From NCBI GenBank assembly GCA_963791885.1, contig CAWBUL010000010.1, positions 1 through 29,748 of the forward strand: 29,748 nucleotides of DNA, in the 5' to 3' direction. Made by a program: the position numbers and the translations under genes. How positions within the stretch are numbered: position 1 is the stretch's first letter; each line of letters starts with the position of its first letter. Below the pieces are notes generated by a model, which worked only from the letters and a program-made list of their open reading frames with translations, was not told the origin of the DNA and searched no databases. Origin of the DNA: CAVSUZ01 sp963791885 (GTDB lineage: Bacteria > Pseudomonadota > Alphaproteobacteria > Acetobacterales > Acetobacteraceae). Positions 9,402 to 18,217 of this stretch are shown piece after piece.

Positions 9402-9770
9402 ACTCGAGTTCCAGAATCGGAGACCCGCAGCAACAAAATTGTAAACTCACTGCGGCGATTGTCAATGCTCCCGCAGAGTCCGTGCGAATTTTTGTGTATG
9501 AGGCCGGAAGTCGCGGAACGTGTCAACGACTTTGATACAGCCGGGTTCTGAATTTACGCTCCGTTGTTTCGCGATAGTTCAGTGGCTTTGCGGGATGGCG
9601 GCACATCAATGCCGTTGGGGGGGTGGGCGAGCCGGGGCGCGTTTTCGTCCTGCGGGCCGCCGGTCGGTGTGGAATGATTCGGGTCGGGCACGGGCGCGCC
9701 GGAATCTAGATGTTGTCTCGCGCCACGTCGCGCGCGGCATTAACGTGTCGCTGCCCGTTTGAAAAGTCAC
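9402..9770. other. Intergenic region, nothing recognised
   Basis: About 370 bases lie between the palindrome and the end of the ISNCY-type element. Short open frames exist on both strands but none resembles a protein. The promoter of the minus-strand secreted-protein gene should lie here. A long G-run occurs near 9616. Confidence 0.4.
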
Positions 9771-9774
9771 GATT

Positions 9775-9796
9775 TCTCCCCGATAGAAATGTCACT
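9775..9796 (-). repeat. Left terminal repeat of the ISNCY-type element
   Basis: TCTCCCCGATAGAAATGTCACT is the inverse complement, with few mismatches, of the right-end repeats at 11398 and 11422. Only one clear copy is seen at this end. Confidence 0.6.
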
Positions 9797-10011
9797 TGGG
9801 GAATGGTCGGTGCGAAATGAGCTGAAGCTTGCGGCGTTTCTTGGTTCGGCTGAAACAGCGCCGTTTCTTCGTCCCGGCCGCATTCCGCACAGCGCGGCGC
9901 ACAGCTTCGATCAAGGATGGCCGCAGGCCACCGAAGGCGCGCAGCGTCCTTGACGGGAGCGAGCACAGCGCAATGCTTGTCCGCTGGGACGTCGAGGGAG
10001 CGGCGCGGCGA

Positions 10012-11358
10012 TCAGCCTACAGGCGTGGCTGCGGCCTTTCGTGACGGGCGCCCCTTCGAGGGCTGTCCGGGCGCCTCCAGATTGTTCGGCGGTCGCTGCC
10101 GCGCCGGATCGAAGCGACGCCGACACGGCGGATAGGCCGCCTGTTGCGCCTGGATCTGGGCCAGTACCTCTGTCAGCCGCTTATTCTCGATGATTGAGCC
10201 AGGATCGACCGTTCGGATCTTGTCGAATACCGTGAACGGCAGGGCAACGCCGTTGTGTTGGACGGCGAAGCGGCCATCCGGGTAGTTCACAACCTCAACG
10301 ACCTGCCGTGCCAGAGCACGGGTCAGCGGCGTCGGCTGCAGGATCAGCATCATGCGGTCATAGTGCAGTGTCAGATTGCGCGTGACGGTGCGCATCTCCC
10401 GCCAGGCCAGCATCTCATCCAGATTGTCGCGCACCGATAACGGCCGGTGCAGGTCCTTGGCGTTCAATGGAACACGGCCAAAGCGTTGATTGTAATCGGC
10501 AATGAACGTTGGCATCCAGACATTCGCTGCCTCAATGCTCGCGATGCCGGCCAGTCGCAGCTCCTTCACCAACCGATTCTGCAGCGTTCCAAAGGCTCGC
10601 TCCACGCGCCCTTTGGCCTACGGAATGTTGGCGCAGATGATGTCAATGTTCAGTTCCCCGAGCGCGCGGCTGAACTGGGTGATCCGGTCACCGCGGTCGG
10701 CGTCCTTTTTGTTAACCCGGAAGATGCTGTGCTTGTCGCTGTAGAACGCGACCGGCTTGCCGTGCGTCTCGAGATAGTTGCGCGTCGCACGGAAGTAGTC
10801 GAATGCCGATTCCGAGGCAACGAAGCGCAGTTCCATGATCCGGCTGGTCGCATCGTCGATGAATGCCAGCAACGTGCAGACCGGACCGCGGTCCTCCAAC
10901 CAGGCGTGCTCCGAACCGTCGATCTGCACCAGCTCGCCCAAACACTCGCGGCGACGGCGCGGCTGGTGCGGGGAGGGGAGCCGATGGCGCCGGTCGGTCC
11001 ATAGTCCGTCCGCGATCATCCATTGCCGCAGGGTTTCCACGCCGAGCCGCAATTTATGCCGCTCGGCCAGCTTCTCCGCCGCAAGCGTCGGGCCAAAATC
11101 GGTATAGTGTTCGCGCACCAAAGCTATCACCGTGCGCCGGAGGGTCTCGCCATGTCGGCGGTTGCTCGGCCGTCCGCGCTTCTTGGACAGCAATCCCGAT
11201 GGACCGGCGGTTTGGAAAGCTCGGCACAGACGGAACACCTGGCGCCGGCCGACACCCATCAGTTCGCCGGCCGCGGCCACTGTCAGGCGACCATCCGACA
11301 CGTCGACCATTATCCGCAGCCGGCTGAATTCTCGCTGGCTCACCTGGATCACCGTCAT
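10012..11358 (-). pseudogene. ISNCY-type transposase interrupted by an amber codon
   Basis: One frame of about 448 codons is broken only by TAG at 10618-10620. The N-terminal part (246 aa) has helix-turn-helix character (VAAAGELMGVGRRQVFRLCRAF, LLSKKRGRPSNRRHG), then the DDE core: LVQIDGSEHAW (first Asp) and VAFYSDKHSIF (second Asp). After the TAG, the same frame continues AKGRVERAFGTLQNRLVKEL, which carries the expected catalytic Glu. A single C-to-T change (CAG to TAG) restores the usual Gln-Ala-Lys-Gly-Arg context. The truncated product lacks the third catalytic residue, so this copy should be unable to move itself. The C-terminal tail is basic (GQPSKGRPSRKAAATPVG). Confidence 0.8.
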
Positions 11359-11397
11359 CGTGCGTCACTCCGGCCGTCCCGACGACAGATGCCTCAG

Positions 11398-11416
11398 GTG
11401 ACATCTCTATCGGTGA
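11398..11416 (+). repeat. Right-end repeat of the ISNCY-type element, inner copy
   Basis: GTGACATCTCTATCGGTGA lies 39 bases upstream of the transposase start. It differs from the outer copy at 11422 by one base and is 24 bases from it, start to start. It is probably a transposase-binding site at the element end. Confidence 0.6.
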
Positions 11417-11421
11417 GAGGA

Positions 11422-11440
11422 GTGACATTTCTATCGGTGA
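11422..11440 (+). repeat. Right-end repeat of the ISNCY-type element, outer copy
   Basis: GTGACATTTCTATCGGTGA, the outermost recognisable end sequence, is the inverse of the left end at 9781-9795. Paired direct copies at one end and one at the other make the ends asymmetric. Confidence 0.6.
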
Positions 11441-11444
11441 TCTA

Positions 11445-11703
11445 CATAACGCTGCCGCGTAAGGCCCATTATGGCAACTGGTGAGAAGTCGAAGCTAAGT
11501 ATCGTGATATATAGGCGCTTGTTCTAAAGTAATTGTGGGCAGCGGCGAACTTGCGATTTTGTCCCGATCAGAATGCCAGGATCGACATGCCGCGCGACGG
11601 AGCGTCTCACCGGGGTCGTCATCTGACCGACCACCGATCTCCCCGGATCCGGCCTAAACTAACCCTTGAATGGTCACTATGACTAACGCTATAACCAACC
11701 CCC
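11445..11703. other. Intergenic region, nothing recognised
   Basis: About 260 bases sit between the ISNCY-type element and the next plus-strand gene. The stretch near 11480-11540 is AT-rich, unlike its neighbours. No protein, RNA gene or clear element end was recognised. It may contain decayed insertion-sequence remains. Confidence 0.35.
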
Positions 11704-12246
11704 ATGCCCGCACCCGCCAACCTCCCCTACACCCTCCCCACCGACGCCCCGTACCAGCTCATCCGATCCGTCGCGGCCATCCTCCCTCCGCCGCCCGATC
11801 CGTCCCCGGACGCCGAGGCCCGGCGCGACAACGCCATTATCGCCCGTGTCGCTGCCCTCCAGCCCAACGACAGCGCCGAGTCCGACCTCGCCTCCAGCCG
11901 AGCGGGATCGCGCGAGGCCGAAGGTCAGAGCGCGTGAATCCCGCTCGCAAAAGCAGTTCGCCATCGCCAACGAACTCCAACGGGACGCCGTCCTCCTCTC
12001 TCGAAACCCCGAGCTTCCCCCCCGCACCGTCCTCCAATGCCGTAACCAGGCGGCGGCCATAATGCGCCAGGCCGCCAGCGCCATGCGCGAACTCCGCCGC
12101 CTCCAGGCCGACCGCCGTGCGGTCCAATCCGACCCCGAAGCCATCGACCAAGGCGAACGCGCCGAGCACATCGCCGCTCTCCTGCTGGCCGAGGGCCTCG
12201 CCAACCCGCCGCCCCCCGGCAAGCTGACCGCCGGACCCGAAGCGCT

Positions 12247-12302
12247 CGTCTCACCCCACGATCCCGAGACCCAACACACGAAAACTGAGACGCCGCCGAG
12301 AC
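12247..12302 (-). repeat. 56-bp GTCTC/GAGAC repeat, copy 1
   Basis: Read on the minus strand, it has GTCTC at the start, a second GTCTCA box 11 bases in, a ~33-base middle and a closing TGAGACG. The middle carries the GTTTTCGTGTG...GGGATCGTGGGG pattern shared with the other copies. Confidence 0.8.
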
Positions 12303-12381
12303 AACCTGCCTCGACCCCGGTCATCTCCAGGCGCCCGCAGCGCGATACGGCAATCCCGCCCGAGCCGGAACGCCGGGCGTT

Positions 12382-12437
12382 CGTCTCACCCCACGATCTT
12401 AGGACTCGAAAACACAAAACTGAGACGGCAGCGAGAC
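12382..12437 (-). repeat. 56-bp GTCTC/GAGAC repeat, copy 2
   Basis: It has the same box layout as copy 1. The middle reads GTTTTGTGTTTTCGAGTC on the minus strand, nearly identical to copy 7 at 22931, ten kilobases away. Confidence 0.8.
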
Positions 12438-12488
12438 GCCCCAACCCGTCGCCGCCCGCCGCGAGCTGATTGCCGAACCCGAAGCGCC

Positions 12489-12544
12489 CGTCTCACCCCG
12501 TGATCCCGATCCCCACCACACGAAAACTGAGACGCCGCCGAGAC
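12489..12544 (-). repeat. 56-bp GTCTC/GAGAC repeat, copy 3
   Basis: It is the duplicate of copy 1, exactly 242 bases downstream, with conserved boxes and a few differences in the middle. Confidence 0.8.
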
Positions 12545-12623
12545 AACCTGTCCCGACCCCGGTCATCTCCAGGCGCCCGCAGCGCGAAGCGGCAAGCTCG
12601 CCCGAGCCTGCATACCCAGCGTT

Positions 12624-12679
12624 CGTCTCATGGCACGATCCCAGGACCCGAAAACACAAAACTGAGACGGCAACGAGAC
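12624..12679 (-). repeat. 56-bp GTCTC/GAGAC repeat, copy 4
   Basis: It is the duplicate of copy 2, 242 bases on. On the minus strand it is the first repeat met by transcription leaving the family-5 solute-binding gene. Its first GTCTC lies 36 bases past the frame-corrected stop at 12716. Confidence 0.8.
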
Positions 12680-12704
12680 GCCACAATCCGCCGGAATCCC
12701 CTGT

Positions 12705-14291
12705 TCAGGCTCGCCTTATCCCCGCCGTATATTCCAGAACACCGGATTGCCGTTCAGCATGCCCGTCAAATTCGCCTGATACGCCGTCGGCGCCAGGTAT
12801 TGACCCAACGGCACATACGGCACGTCCTGGAACGCCTGCAGGCTGCATCTGCTCGCAGATCTTTTTCTGCGTCGCGAGATCCGGCGCCGCGAACCACGCG
12901 TTGCGCAATGCCTCCAGTTTCGGACTCGAGGGCCACCCTACCGTCGCGTCCTTGCCGTTGCCGCGCAGGAACACGTGTCCCGCAGGAGTCATCATGTCTG
13001 TTCCCGCCCAGCTCGTGTGGAACATGTTCCACCCGCCCTGATCCACCCGAGTCTGCTTGGCCCGCCGCTGCACCAGCGTCGCCCAGTCCATCGCCTGGTA
13101 ATCGACATTCGCTCCCATCTTGTGCAGCAGATCCGCGCTCACGTCGGCCAGCGCCTTGGCCGAGGCGATGTCCGTTGGCGCCAGCAGCACGATCTTCTCG
13201 CCCGTGTATCCCGCCTTCTTCAGCGCCTCGGGCGAAATATCCCGGGGCCCGGTCAGATTCTCCAACCCCGCAGCGCTCGCCATCGGCGTGCCCGGACAAA
13301 AATACCCCACGCCATCGTGCCACAACGACGGATCGGTTCCGACCATCGCCTGCATGTAATCGGCCTGCGTGACTGCATGCACCATCGCCCACCGCACCGC
13401 CGGATTGTTGAACGGCGGCTGCAACTGGTTGAACCGCATGGTCGCGATGTACCCGGTCGGTACGGTGATCTCGACCTTCAGCTTTCCGGCTTTGCGCAGC
13501 ACCGGCAGCCAGTCCGCGCCCGGCGTCAGCCACCAGTCGACTTCACCGGTCTGCAGTGCGCCGGCCACCGTCGCCTCGTCGGGGATGATCCGCCACTCGA
13601 TCCGGTCGAAATGCGCGACCTTCGGCCCGGCCGTCCCCGACGCAACCCCACTGCTCCGCGGCACGTACCCCGCGAACCGCTCGTACACCACGCGCGAGCC
13701 CGAAACCCGCTCGTTCGCGATGTAACGATAGGGTCCGCTGCCCACCATCTCCGTCACCTGCTTGTAGGGATCGGTCGAGGCCAAACGCTCCGGCATGATC
13801 GGGCACATCGAAGGCGGCGTCTTCGCCAGCGCATCCGGCAGCAGCGGGAATGGCCGTTTGAGCCGAAACACCAGCGTCTTGTCGTCGGGCGCCGAGATGT
13901 CGTCCGTCGCCGCCATCAGCGCTTGTCCGAATGCGTCGCGCGCCCCCCACCGCTTGACCGAGGCAGCGCAATCCCGCGCCAGCACCGGCGTGTTGTCCTG
14001 GAACTTGAGACCGTCGCGCAGCGTGATGGTCCACCGCTTGCCATCATCATCGCTCCGCGCACCCTCTGCCATCTGCGGCTGTGCGCGGAACTGGTCATCC
14101 AGGCCGAACAGCGTGTCGAACACCAGGAAGCCGTGGTCTCGCGTCTGATAGGTGGTGGTCCACACAGGATCGAGCACCGAGAGATCCGCCTGCGGTACGA
14201 AGCGCAGCACGCTCTCACTTTCGGCCCGCGCCAGTGCAGGCATCGCCAGCGCCACAGCCCCGCTCCCCAGGAACGTGCGCCGTTTGATCAT
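12705..14291 (-). CDS. ABC transporter substrate-binding protein, family 5 (peptide/opine type)
   Basis: A periplasmic binding protein of the SBP_bac_5 family. The N-terminus MIKRRTFLGSGAVALAMPALARA is a Tat-type signal (KRRTFLG). The mature part has the family's signature features: LRFVPQADLSVLDPVWTT, WTITLRDGLKFQDNTPVLARDC, FNQLQPPFNNPAVRWAMVHA. The last ~45 residues as written (AGVPGRAVCAV...) are off-frame. An extra base at 12841/12842 shifts the end. Removing it gives QLQAFQDVPYVPLGQYLAPTA and then PVFWNIRRG, ending at TAA 12716-12718, which fits the family far better. It probably imports peptides or similar ligands. No cognate permease or ATPase follows directly; it lies 173 bases downstream of the flavin oxidoreductase gene at the end of the transport locus. 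Confidence 0.85.
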   Translation of the reverse strand: MIKRRTFLGSGAVALAMPALARAESESVLRFVPQADLSVLDPVWTTTYQTRDHGFLVFDTLFGLDDQFRAQPQMAEGARSDDDGKRWTITLRDGLKFQDNTPVLARDCAASVKRWGARDAFGQALMAATDDISAPDDKTLVFRLKRPFPLLPDALAKTPPSMCPIMPERLASTDPYKQVTEMVGSGPYRYIANERVSGSRVVYERFAGYVPRSSGVASGTAGPKVAHFDRIEWRIIPDEATVAGALQTGEVDWWLTPGADWLPVLRKAGKLKVEITVPTGYIATMRFNQLQPPFNNPAVRWAMVHAVTQADYMQAMVGTDPSLWHDGVGYFCPGTPMASAAGLENLTGPRDISPEALKKAGYTGEKIVLLAPTDIASAKALADVSADLLHKMGANVDYQAMDWATLVQRRAKQTRVDQGGWNMFHTSWAGTDMMTPAGHVFLRGNGKDATVGWPSSPKLEALRNAWFAAPDLATQKKICEQMQPAGVPGRAVCAVGSIPGADGVSGEFDGHAERQSGVLEYTAGIRRA

Positions 14292-14464
14292 TGTCTGCCC
14301 CCTCGATTGGCGTCAGAGCGCCATCATAAACAAACTTGGTCGGCCACGATAACACCGCTATCCTCCGTTCGGCACAACTCACGTCTTCAACCCGAGCGGA
14401 TGCCGAGATCCTCGCCGTTATCATCCTCGACAAGGACGGCCCGCTCACCACCTACCTGGAATGA

Positions 14465-15464
14465 TCAGCTTTCGCGCCGCAGGACCGGCAGCACTTCCGA
14501 GCCGATCAGTTCGATAAGCTCCTCGAACTCGGCGAACCGGGTCCGCAGGTCGAACACGAAATGCTCAACACCGGCTGCGTGGAATTTGTTGATCTGCTCA
14601 ACGATCACGTCCGGTGGGCCGGCAATCGCCGCGCCGTCGATGTCCTCGACCGTTTCAAACGTACCCGAAGGCGGCAGGATGAACTGCTTCACCATGGACG
14701 CGCAGAGCTGCTTCAGGTTCAGTTGCTTTGCCCCCTCTTCCACGGTCCGAGCCGAACTCATATACGGGATCGCGCCGACCATCGGCCGTTCGCGCCCGGC
14801 CTCTTTGGCAAGCCTATCCATGCGCGCAACACGCTCCTCGAGATCGCGCCGAGGCATCCGAGATGCCATCCAGCCGTCGCAGAATTCCACCGCGCGTCTC
14901 ACCGCCGCCTTGCTTGGGCCGCCATACCAGATCGGAATCCCTGCTCCGGAACCCGGCACCGGCCTGATCGCGACATCATGGAATTTGTAGAACTCACTCT
15001 CATGGCTGATCTTCTCTCCGGTCCACAGCTGCCGGATGATCTCGATCTGCTCGCGCAGAAGCTTGCGGCGGTCCCACTCGCCCATGCCGATCGAACTCGA
15101 AATCGATGTCGTGCCCGCCAAGCCCCCATCCCGCGATCAACCGGCCTTCTCCGACGAACTGCTGAAGCGATCCCAGCAGCAACGCCGCGTAGATCGGATG
15201 CCGGTGCGGAATCAGCGTCGCTGTACCGAGAACGAGTTTCGACGTGATGCCCGCGAGCGCCGACAAAACCACGAACGGCTCGAAATGGGTGATGTCCGGA
15301 TTGTCGTACGGACGCGGTTCGTAAACCAGGTGATCGCGCACCCACACCGCGTCGAAACCCAGCGCCTCGATCCGCTTCGCCGACCGCAAGAGCAGGTCTG
15401 CCCGCGCGTAGGGGCCGAAATGGGGCAGGACCACCCCGTAACTCTTCTTGCCGCGGGTCAGCAT
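14465..15464 (-). pseudogene. LLM-class flavin-dependent oxidoreductase, frameshifted
   Basis: The N-terminal half runs from ATG 15464 (MLTRGKKSYGVVLPHFGPYA, RIEALGFDAVWVRDHLVYEP, LVLGTATLIPHRHPIYAA) to GWGLGGHDIDFE. It then loses the frame at AA 15094/15095. The other frame continues IGMGEWDRRKLLREQIEIIRQLW, GSGAGIPIWYGGPSKAAVRRAV to the stop at 14465. Removing one base gives an intact protein of about 332 aa, normal for this luciferase-like TIM-barrel family, which uses FMN or F420. The reaction is unknown. It starts 12 bases after the binding-protein gene, so it is part of the transport operon and may act on the imported compound. Confidence 0.8.
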
Positions 15465-15476
15465 GTGCCTGTTCCG

Positions 15477-16532
15477 TCAGTGTGATGCGACGACGCGGTT
15501 CCAGTGATCCACCAAATCCCCATAATCGGCGAACACCGTTTTCCAGTCGGGAACGGACAAGGCCGCCAGATTGCCGGTTGGCACCTTCTTGGCGAGGTTG
15601 GGATAGTCCTTCATGACCTCGTTCAGGCTACGGTTCACGGGACCGTACGGAAAGTACAGCAGCGCGAGCTGGAACAGCGGATCGAGCACGTAGTTGATGT
15701 AGAGCTGCGCCTGGCGAGGATACTTCGTTCCCGCCACCACATCGATGGTGGATGTGTGCAGGAACCCGCCTTCCTTCGGGTACATGAATCGGCCCGGGAA
15801 TCCTGCGTCGATCATGTTCCAGGACCGTCCGTTGTTCCACGGCGCCACCCACACGTCGCCGGACAGCAGTTTCGTCCGGACGTCATTCGAAGAAGAGTAA
15901 TATGACTCCACCTTGAGTTGTGCGATCTTCTGCAGTCCCGGAAGCAGGTTCTTCTCGTTGCCGCCGGTGAGCTGCGCGATCTTCAAAACGAAATCGACGC
16001 CACCGGGCCCCGCGATATCGGCGATCGTGATTTTGCCCGCCAGTTTCGGATTCCACAGATCCAGCCAGGACTCAGGCGCCGGTATCCCATGCTCCTGGAA
16101 GGCTTTGACATTGTACATCAGCCCCCAGGACCAGAATAACTCCGCCGGCCCATAGCCCTCTGGCTGTTTCGCCTGGTCATAGAGCATCGCCAGGTTCGTC
16201 ACGATCTTCGGGTCGATCTTCGCCAGCACGCCCGCTTCAATCGCCTCCGGCTGAGTCTTGTCGTCCAATCCCGCGATATCGAAGGGCACGACCCGCCCGC
16301 GGCTCGCGATCAGCTTCTGCACCTGGTTCGGTGGATTATTGGCGATCCGCACCACCTGTATTCCCGTTTCGGTGGTAAATCGCGCCGTCAGGTAACGATC
16401 TTCGAATTGCGCGAAATCGCCTCCGTTGCTCGCGATCCGCAGCGTCACCGGTTCCGCGCGCGCCCGGGAAGCGACAAGCGCACTGCTTGCGGCGAGAATC
16501 CCGAAGCTGCGTCGCGTCAGACCTGACATCAT
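15477..16532 (-). CDS. ABC transporter substrate-binding protein (PotD/iron-type)
   Basis: A 351-aa extracellular solute-binding protein. The N-terminus MMSGLTRRSFGILAASSALVASRARA is a Tat-type signal (TRRSFG) with a cleavage site near ARA/EP. The mature protein opens LRIASNGGDFAQFEDRYLTARF. Inside are FSWGLMYNVKAFQEHGIPAP and WLDLWNPKLAGKITIADIAG, typical of the spermidine/putrescine and ferric-iron binding family. A TTG at 16544 also keeps the frame open. The ATG pair at 16532/16529 follows GCAGAGG, so I start there. It lies directly after the second permease and forms one importer with the two permeases and the PotA-like ATPase. A polyamine or other small charged organic ligand is likely, but the ligand cannot be fixed. 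Confidence 0.9.
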   Translation of the reverse strand: MMSGLTRRSFGILAASSALVASRARAEPVTLRIASNGGDFAQFEDRYLTARFTTETGIQVVRIANNPPNQVQKLIASRGRVVPFDIAGLDDKTQPEAIEAGVLAKIDPKIVTNLAMLYDQAKQPEGYGPAELFWSWGLMYNVKAFQEHGIPAPESWLDLWNPKLAGKITIADIAGPGGVDFVLKIAQLTGGNEKNLLPGLQKIAQLKVESYYSSSNDVRTKLLSGDVWVAPWNNGRSWNMIDAGFPGRFMYPKEGGFLHTSTIDVVAGTKYPRQAQLYINYVLDPLFQLALLYFPYGPVNRSLNEVMKDYPNLAKKVPTGNLAALSVPDWKTVFADYGDLVDHWNRVVASH

Positions 16533-16544
16533 CCTCTGCCCCAA

Positions 16545-17351
16545 TCAGCCCGCTGGCTGGCCATGCAGCAGTCGTTCCAGGCCCAAAGCGCGATCCAGCA
16601 CCACCAACATGACAATCGTCCCGATCATAATCAGAGTGGATAAAGCCATGATATCCGGCTTCAGGCTGAACTCAAGCGAAGCCAGCACCTGCAGGGGAAA
16701 CGTCGTCGAGTTCGGACCGCCGCCCATGAACAACGCCACTGGCACGTCGTCGAACGACGCGAAGAACGCGAGGAATGCCCCCGATATCAGTCCGGGGCGG
16801 ATCATCGGGATCGTCACCTCCAGCAACGCTCGCCACGGCCGCGCGCCAAGCGATACCGCGGCCTCCTCCACCTGTGCCTGATGATGCGCTTGCCCGGCCA
16901 ACACGCCCCGCACAACGTACGGTAGCGCAATCACGCTCTGCCCCAGAACAAGACCCCAGAAATTGCCGGCAAGCGTGATCCCCGTCGCGTCCCAGAACAG
17001 CATCGTCGTCTGATAAAGTGCGATGCCGATGGCGAGATGCGGGACCGATAACGGAGCGATGGATATTGTGCTCAGAAAGCGTGGGAAAGCGCCGCGGCTT
17101 CGCGCGATCGCCAGCGCGATCCAGATGCCCAGAGCGTTGGAAATCACCGTCACCGCGGCTGCCGCCTGAAGACTGACCCAAAGCGAATCCAGCAGTTGAG
17201 GCGAGATCTCACCGTACCAAGCGAAACTGATACTGTCAGGCGGAAAAGCCAGGATCGCCTGCCGCCCCAGGGATGAAACGACCACGAACACCAGCGGTGC
17301 CAGCAGAAACAGATAGATCATCGCGACGACTGCGCGGAACAGGACTTTCAT
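16545..17351 (-). CDS. ABC transporter permease (PotC-like)
   Basis: A 268-aa inner-membrane protein with about six helices, opening MKVLFRAVVAMIYLFLLAPLVFVVVSSL. The EAA loop that docks to the ATPase is EEAAVSLGARPWRALLEVTIPMIRPGL. Length and pattern match the second permease of spermidine/putrescine-type importers. The frame is open from TTG 17366, overlapping the first permease, but ATG 17351 lies 4 bases after that gene's TAA and fits the family start. The stop abuts the binding-protein gene. Confidence 0.93.
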   Translation of the reverse strand: MKVLFRAVVAMIYLFLLAPLVFVVVSSLGRQAILAFPPDSISFAWYGEISPQLLDSLWVSLQAAAAVTVISNALGIWIALAIARSRGAFPRFLSTISIAPLSVPHLAIGIALYQTTMLFWDATGITLAGNFWGLVLGQSVIALPYVVRGVLAGQAHHQAQVEEAAVSLGARPWRALLEVTIPMIRPGLISGAFLAFFASFDDVPVALFMGGGPNSTTFPLQVLASLEFSLKPDIMALSTLIMIGTIVMLVVLDRALGLERLLHGQPAG

Positions 17352-17355
17352 GACT

Positions 17356-18195
17356 TTAAGGTTCAAGCCGCCTGGATGCCACCGACGTCAGTGCCAAGGC
17401 GATTAGAAACAGCACGACAGTGAAGGCTGACCCGAACGCGTAGTGCAGCACGCTCTGAATCTGCTGGGCAATGAAGGTGGACATCACCAACACCTTCCCG
17501 CCGCCCAGGATCATCGGCGTTGTGTAGGAACTCACCGCGAGCGAGAACACCAGCGCACTTCCTGCCGCGAGGCCGCTGCGGCTTAGCGGGAATACCACCT
17601 CCCAGAAGCACCGCCACGGCGACGCACCGAGCGTCTGCGCCGCTTCTTCCACTTCCGGCCGGATCGACTGCATCACCGTGACCAGCATCAGCGTCATGAA
17701 GGGCAGCAGCGCGTGCACCAGCGCGATCACGATGCCGGTCATGTTGTTCATCAACACCAGCGGTCCTGGAAGCCCGGCTTTCATGAGCACAAAATTGATT
17801 GCGCCGTGATCCCCAAGGATCGGCAGCCATCCGATGTTTCTGATCACGCTGCTGATCATCAACGGCATGATCATCATGAATGTAAGAATGCCACGCCACC
17901 GCGTCTGCGTGTGCGCAAGGAAATAGGCCAGCGGATAGGCCAGGCAGGCGCAGAAGAACGTGACCATCGCTCCCAGTCCGAGCGTTCGTCCCAGCACCCG
18001 GAGATAGAACGGATCGGTTACAATCGCGCGGTAATTGTGCAGCGTCACCGGCCCAGTCACACGCCCCAGACTTGCGTCGTGCAGCACGCTGAAGACGCCG
18101 AGCATCCCCAGCGGGATCAGGAAGCCGCCTGTCAGCAGCAGCAATCCGGGAATGGCCGTAAAGCCCCAGCGAATTCCCAATACGTCCTTCGCCAT
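17356..18195 (-). CDS. ABC transporter permease (PotB-like)
   Basis: A 279-aa permease starting MAKDVLGIRWGFTAIPGLLLLTGGFLIPLG. It has a long periplasmic loop (SLGRVTGPVTLHNYRAIVTD) and the EAA loop EEAAQTLGASPWRCFWEVVFPLSRSGL. This is the usual layout for the first permease of PotABCD-like systems. The open frame reaches back to 18342, but those 49 residues are Arg/Cys-rich and overlap the preceding gene, so ATG 18195 is chosen. It pairs with the permease at 16545-17351. Confidence 0.92.
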   Translation of the reverse strand: MAKDVLGIRWGFTAIPGLLLLTGGFLIPLGMLGVFSVLHDASLGRVTGPVTLHNYRAIVTDPFYLRVLGRTLGLGAMVTFFCACLAYPLAYFLAHTQTRWRGILTFMMIMPLMISSVIRNIGWLPILGDHGAINFVLMKAGLPGPLVLMNNMTGIVIALVHALLPFMTLMLVTVMQSIRPEVEEAAQTLGASPWRCFWEVVFPLSRSGLAAGSALVFSLAVSSYTTPMILGGGKVLVMSTFIAQQIQSVLHYAFGSAFTVVLFLIALALTSVASRRLEP

Positions 18196-18217
18196 GGCGT
18201 CGTTCCGACGCGACGTC

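Larger units (their letters stand above)
9771..11444 (-). mobile_element. ISNCY-type insertion sequence with a disabled transposase
   Basis: An element of about 1.67 kb is bounded by related end sequences. On the left is CGATAGAAATGTCAC (9781-9795); on the right are two copies of GTGACATYTCTATCGGTGA (11398-11416 and 11422-11440) in inverse orientation. A single minus-strand transposase frame fills 10012-11358. The outer limits are approximate because no clear target duplication was found. About 215 bases between the transposase stop and the left end are non-coding. The family call comes from the transposase character, not from a database comparison. Confidence 0.65.
11704..12469 (+). pseudogene. 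Small unknown protein, apparently frameshifted and extended into a repeat array
   Basis: The first frame starts at ATG 11704 (MPAPANLPYTLPTDAPYQLI) and reads sensibly to about 11890 (RVAALQPNDSAESDLAS) before a poor end at 11937. The +1 frame then continues as charged helical sequence (SQKQFAIANELQRDAVLLSR, QCRNQAAAIMRQAASAMREL, AEHIAALLLAEGLANP) up to about 12200. The two halves look like one ~170-aa helical protein split by a one-base insertion between about 11885 and 11935. I recall similar small proteins in Acetobacteraceae, without known function. The last ~85 residues before the stop at 12469 are simply translation of the 56-bp repeats and are unlikely to be original. The start has no obvious ribosome site. 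Confidence 0.45.
12201..12684. repeat. Tandem duplication of a ~242-bp unit
   Basis: The stretch 12201-12440 is repeated at 12441-12684 with a constant offset of 242 bases over most of its length and only scattered differences. Each unit holds two 56-bp GTCTC/GAGAC repeats, 135 bases apart, separated by a shared filler (TCATCTCCAGGCGCCCGCAG is identical in both). The array therefore grew by doubling a two-repeat block. It lies between the ends of two converging genes. Confidence 0.8.

Noticed and set aside
11600..11640. Possible further copy of the 56-bp repeat (GCGTCTCACCGGGG)
   Set aside because: Only the first box matches. The closing box and the conserved middle are absent.
12247..12679. 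CRISPR array
   Set aside because: The repeats are 56 bp and diverged, spacings are 135/107/135 with repeated filler, and no cas gene is present. The spacers are not unique.
14336..14464. Possible 42-codon plus-strand gene ending at the LLM gene stop (ADAEILAVIILDKDGPLTTY)
   Set aside because: The codons look plausible, but only a TTG start exists, there is no ribosome site and I know no family. It could be the tail of a lost gene.
12975..14990. Plus-strand 671-codon open frame
   Set aside because: It is the antisense of the binding-protein and oxidoreductase genes, and is Arg/His-rich with no domain.
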